This document shows positions 61,199-64,000 of a DNA stretch of 64,000 nucleotides, in pieces. A program made the position numbers and the translations under genes. Positions within the stretch are counted from its first letter, which is position 1. Each line of letters begins with the position of its first letter. Origin of the DNA: Macrostomum hystrix (lineage: Eukaryota > Platyhelminthes > Macrostomidae); NCBI GenBank assembly GCA_950097015.1, contig CATNEN010000032.1, positions 2,580,501 to 2,644,500 of the forward strand, written 5' to 3'. The notes beneath the pieces were generated by a model that saw only the letters and a program-made list of their open reading frames with translations, searched no databases and was not told where the DNA came from.

Positions 61199-61818
61199 TT
61201 CCTCAATGGCAGTGCTTATCCCCACGGTACCGTAGAAAAAATTTTTGTCTTATTCCTATGGTACCGTGGGAATAATTTCCTGCTTATCTGCACGGCACAC
61301 TGACGAGATAGGCCTAGCTGTCCTATCTTCAACATATTCCGTGGGAATAATTTCCTGCTTATCCGCACGGCACACTGACGAGATAGCTGTCCTATCATCT
61401 ATCTTTTTATCATGACTGCAATTTTCCTTTTTTTCTCCCCGTTTTTAAAAGCAAGTAAACAAATTAAAGTTTTCTGCTTTTTTCGCAAGTAGTTACCCAA
61501 TACGGTGGCTTTTTTAAGTATATAAAATATATATTTCTATTATTTATATATTCAAAAGAATACAACTGAAGTGTGTATTTTTCTAATCTTATAGCTCAAG
61601 CCTTCTAAGTCTATAATCCATCTATTACTTTATTCTAGGCCAAGTTAAAATAGGTCCATAAAAAATGTCTGACAGTGCCAACGGAATATGTTGAAGATAG
61701 GACAGCTATCTCGTCAGTGTGCTGTGTGGATAAGCAGGAAATTATTCCCACAGTACCGTAGGAATAAGACAAATATTATTTCCATGGTACCGTGGGGATA
61801 AGCACTGCCTTCCTCAAT
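61199..61818. mobile_element. Mutator-like MITE (602 bp, 61208-61809) with 9-bp target duplications
   Basis: Outer ends are exact inverted matches over GGCAGTGCTTATCCCCACGG. The inverted arms extend about 130 bp (left to about 61341, right from about 61680) with scattered mismatches. TTCCTCAAT occurs directly on both sides (61199-61207 and 61810-61818). Long terminal inverted repeats plus a 9-bp duplication are typical of Mutator-like elements. The left arm contains a second copy of its inner 50 bp (61337-61386). No transposase is encoded, so the element is non-autonomous. Confidence 0.85.
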
Positions 61819-64000
61819 ATGGCTCTCGAATAACAAATCTCTTGAGTCTTGTGCCATGCATGTTGCGCAGGCACAAGAATGAGCCTCTATGAATAGAGTG
61901 CCGGTGCTGGCACTGACAGCAGTCCCAGGCATAGCTACTGACATAGTCAGGCATCTGCCGATGCTAGAGCCACATGTCAATGTTGCAATGCTTGCAGTTG
62001 GCCTGGTTAGCAATGAGATTGTATTTGGTGATCTATTTCATTGTTGTCATATTGTCTTAGCTCAACTCAACTCAAGTGGGCCCTAGTGAAATTGAGCAGC
62101 TTGTTGGAATTCAGAACTTCATTGGGTGGTAGAATAAAATTCAGGGCAGGTGGGCAGCCAGCCATGATGTAAGTCACTGAAATAAAAGAAATTACAGTGT
62201 AGATTATTTGAAACAGCAACAAGTATTCATAAAATGATATAAACAAAAAAATAAGTCCACAAGGAAATCTAGAAAATTGCCTTTTATGGTCCATTTTCTC
62301 TGCTTAACTTAGGTAAAATGTGGCTTTTATTTGTGCATGCACACAAATAGTATAAAAATATGGTGTACACACAATTTGAAAAAAATGGCTAGAAGGCATT
62401 TACTAATAAAATGCAAAAATCTATCCACCAAGATAGCTATCATCAAAGCATACACATGCTTTCCTGACTTTGGAGCTTCATTATAGTCCAAGTCAGCTTT
62501 AATTTATTTGCAATGTGGTAGGGTTATCTGAGAATAATACTCCATGTTTTAGTATTAATATTACATTTAGTTTATCAACCAATTTTTAGAATGCCATTTT
62601 CATTAAAAAGTTTTGTTTCTTTGATGCTAGCAGCTATTTGTGTATAATAGCTAGATATGAAACTATGTTTCATAGTTTGGTAAACACTTTGTACCCCAGA
62701 AAAAATGATATACTTTTTGGTATACGCCAATATATAAATTATATAATATCTGACCCAAAGCTTTAAATTGCTTAGAAATTGCTGGTATCACTTATTAATC
62801 ATAGCTAAAACCTCTATATTTGTATAATATTTTATATTTTAAACAAGAGACATTTTTAAACAAAACAATTTTTTGTTTAACAACAACAAATTAAAAAACA
62901 TTTTTTAAAACAATTTTATAACAAATTTTAAACAAAAAGCTGTATTTTGCTTGAATCAAAGCTTTGGAACTTGCAAGAACACAGAAAAAATCCCTTAAAA
63001 TGTATATTGACAAATTTTACAACTATTGGGACTATTACATTATTAGCAAAACAAAATTTTTGTTCATTACACACAAAAATGTAAAAAATGTATCAATAGT
63101 GACCAATAGTTCCTTAGAGAATCACTTCTTGTATGCTAATTCCCAAATTCTTGAGTATACCCTTTAAATTTCTAGGATACATATTTTTTCTGGACTATGG
63201 TATATGTTGCGTATAGTGTAAATGTCTTAAATTTCATATTTTATAGCCTTATCAGAATTATCATATTGTTGATCCTGGTTTTAGAACCATATCATTTTTT
63301 CTGTGTATGAATTGTAAAACATGTGATTTTATATATAAAAATAGAAATTTTGTATTAGCAAATAAATACTCAATGATATATAATTCTATTGTTGCAAGTT
63401 TATTTTCCAAAAAAGAAAAGTTTTAGAAGGATGACCAGATATTAACTTTATATGGTCTTGGGCTGATTTTGGGATACCAAAATATCTAGTCCATTGAAAT
63501 CTAGAATAGTTCCCATTTTTGAGATGACAAAATTAAAGATATAACCACTTCTTCAGGTAAATAAAAAAGTGGTGAGATAATAATACAGTGACCTTTCTGC
63601 TTGTTTGCCATCAAATTCAAAAGACAAACTGTTTTCTGAAAGTGATGGCTACTAGCTTATTTAAGTATAGACCTATTAATTTTTTGTATTTTTTTCTTGA
63701 TTATTTAAATATTTAAAGCTTTGATTACTAAAATGTTACAAAATGACAACCCTTAGGACCACTAAAACATAGAATAAAGACTTTTTGACTAAGCTTTAGC
63801 TCATACCCATTTTTATTTTTTGGCTATCTCCTATTGGCTATATTCCAGTTTATGTTAAAATATGCATAATAATCTATTAACAAAGATTCAATAAAGAGTT
63901 TAATAAAAATAGTACTCAAAGCTATGCTAAAGATACTAACTGTAGTCTACTCTATAAAATCATATGCTATGATCATAAACTGTTATTGTAATTATTTTAT
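61819..64000. other. AT-rich, gene-poor DNA
   Basis: No supported gene. A 66-codon plus frame at 61889-62086 has a protein-like look (PHVNVAMLAVGLVSNEIVFG) but no recognised motif. The remainder is low-complexity A/T-rich sequence. Confidence 0.4.

Overview
The window looks like nuclear DNA of an animal, most likely a lophotrochozoan. A free-living flatworm is my best guess, but nothing here proves it. Reasons: exons with canonical GT-AG introns from 67 bp to several kb, some intronless genes, animal-specific families (otopetrin, IQCJ-SCHIP1, TRP-like channels) and ciliary genes (IFT56). There is no bacterial operon, CRISPR array or rRNA. Minisatellites of 15-47 bp units fill roughly a third of the sequence. 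They produce very long stop-free frames that are not genes.

Layout. (1) 1-6048, minus strand: an otopetrin proton-channel exon running off the left edge. Upstream are four phase-0 exons of an alanine-rich coiled-coil protein that may be its N-terminus; a 2.2-kb purine satellite lies between them. (2) 6865-15964: three near-identical ankyrin-TRP-like channel copies. Copies 1 and 2 are head to head across a 33-bp satellite; copies 2 and 3 are tail to tail. Copy 3 is frameshifted. (3) 17692-35962, minus strand: an IQCJ-SCHIP1 homologue in at least eight exons, with a different satellite in nearly every intron. Two of these, in opposite orientation, share a 15-bp unit and flank one 94-bp exon. 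(4) 36100-45028: almost pure satellite, including a 5-kb array of a 23-bp unit, with no supported gene. (5) 46184-50643: a tRNA-derived SINE, the intronless IFT56 (TTC26) gene and a dead LINE reverse-transcriptase fragment. (6) 53414-59273, plus strand: a five-exon, 929-residue DUF4470/DNAAF3-N-like gene, its introns packed with minisatellites and one SINE. (7) 59274-64000: AT-rich, gene-poor DNA with a 602-bp Mutator-like MITE bounded by 9-bp target duplications.

Functionally the window mixes membrane sensing (proton channel, TRP-like channels), a membrane-cytoskeleton scaffold (SCHIP1) and ciliary or cilia-like genes. No shared pathway follows from adjacency alone. The exon models rest on splice consensus, phase matching and family resemblance recalled from memory; no database or RNA evidence was available.
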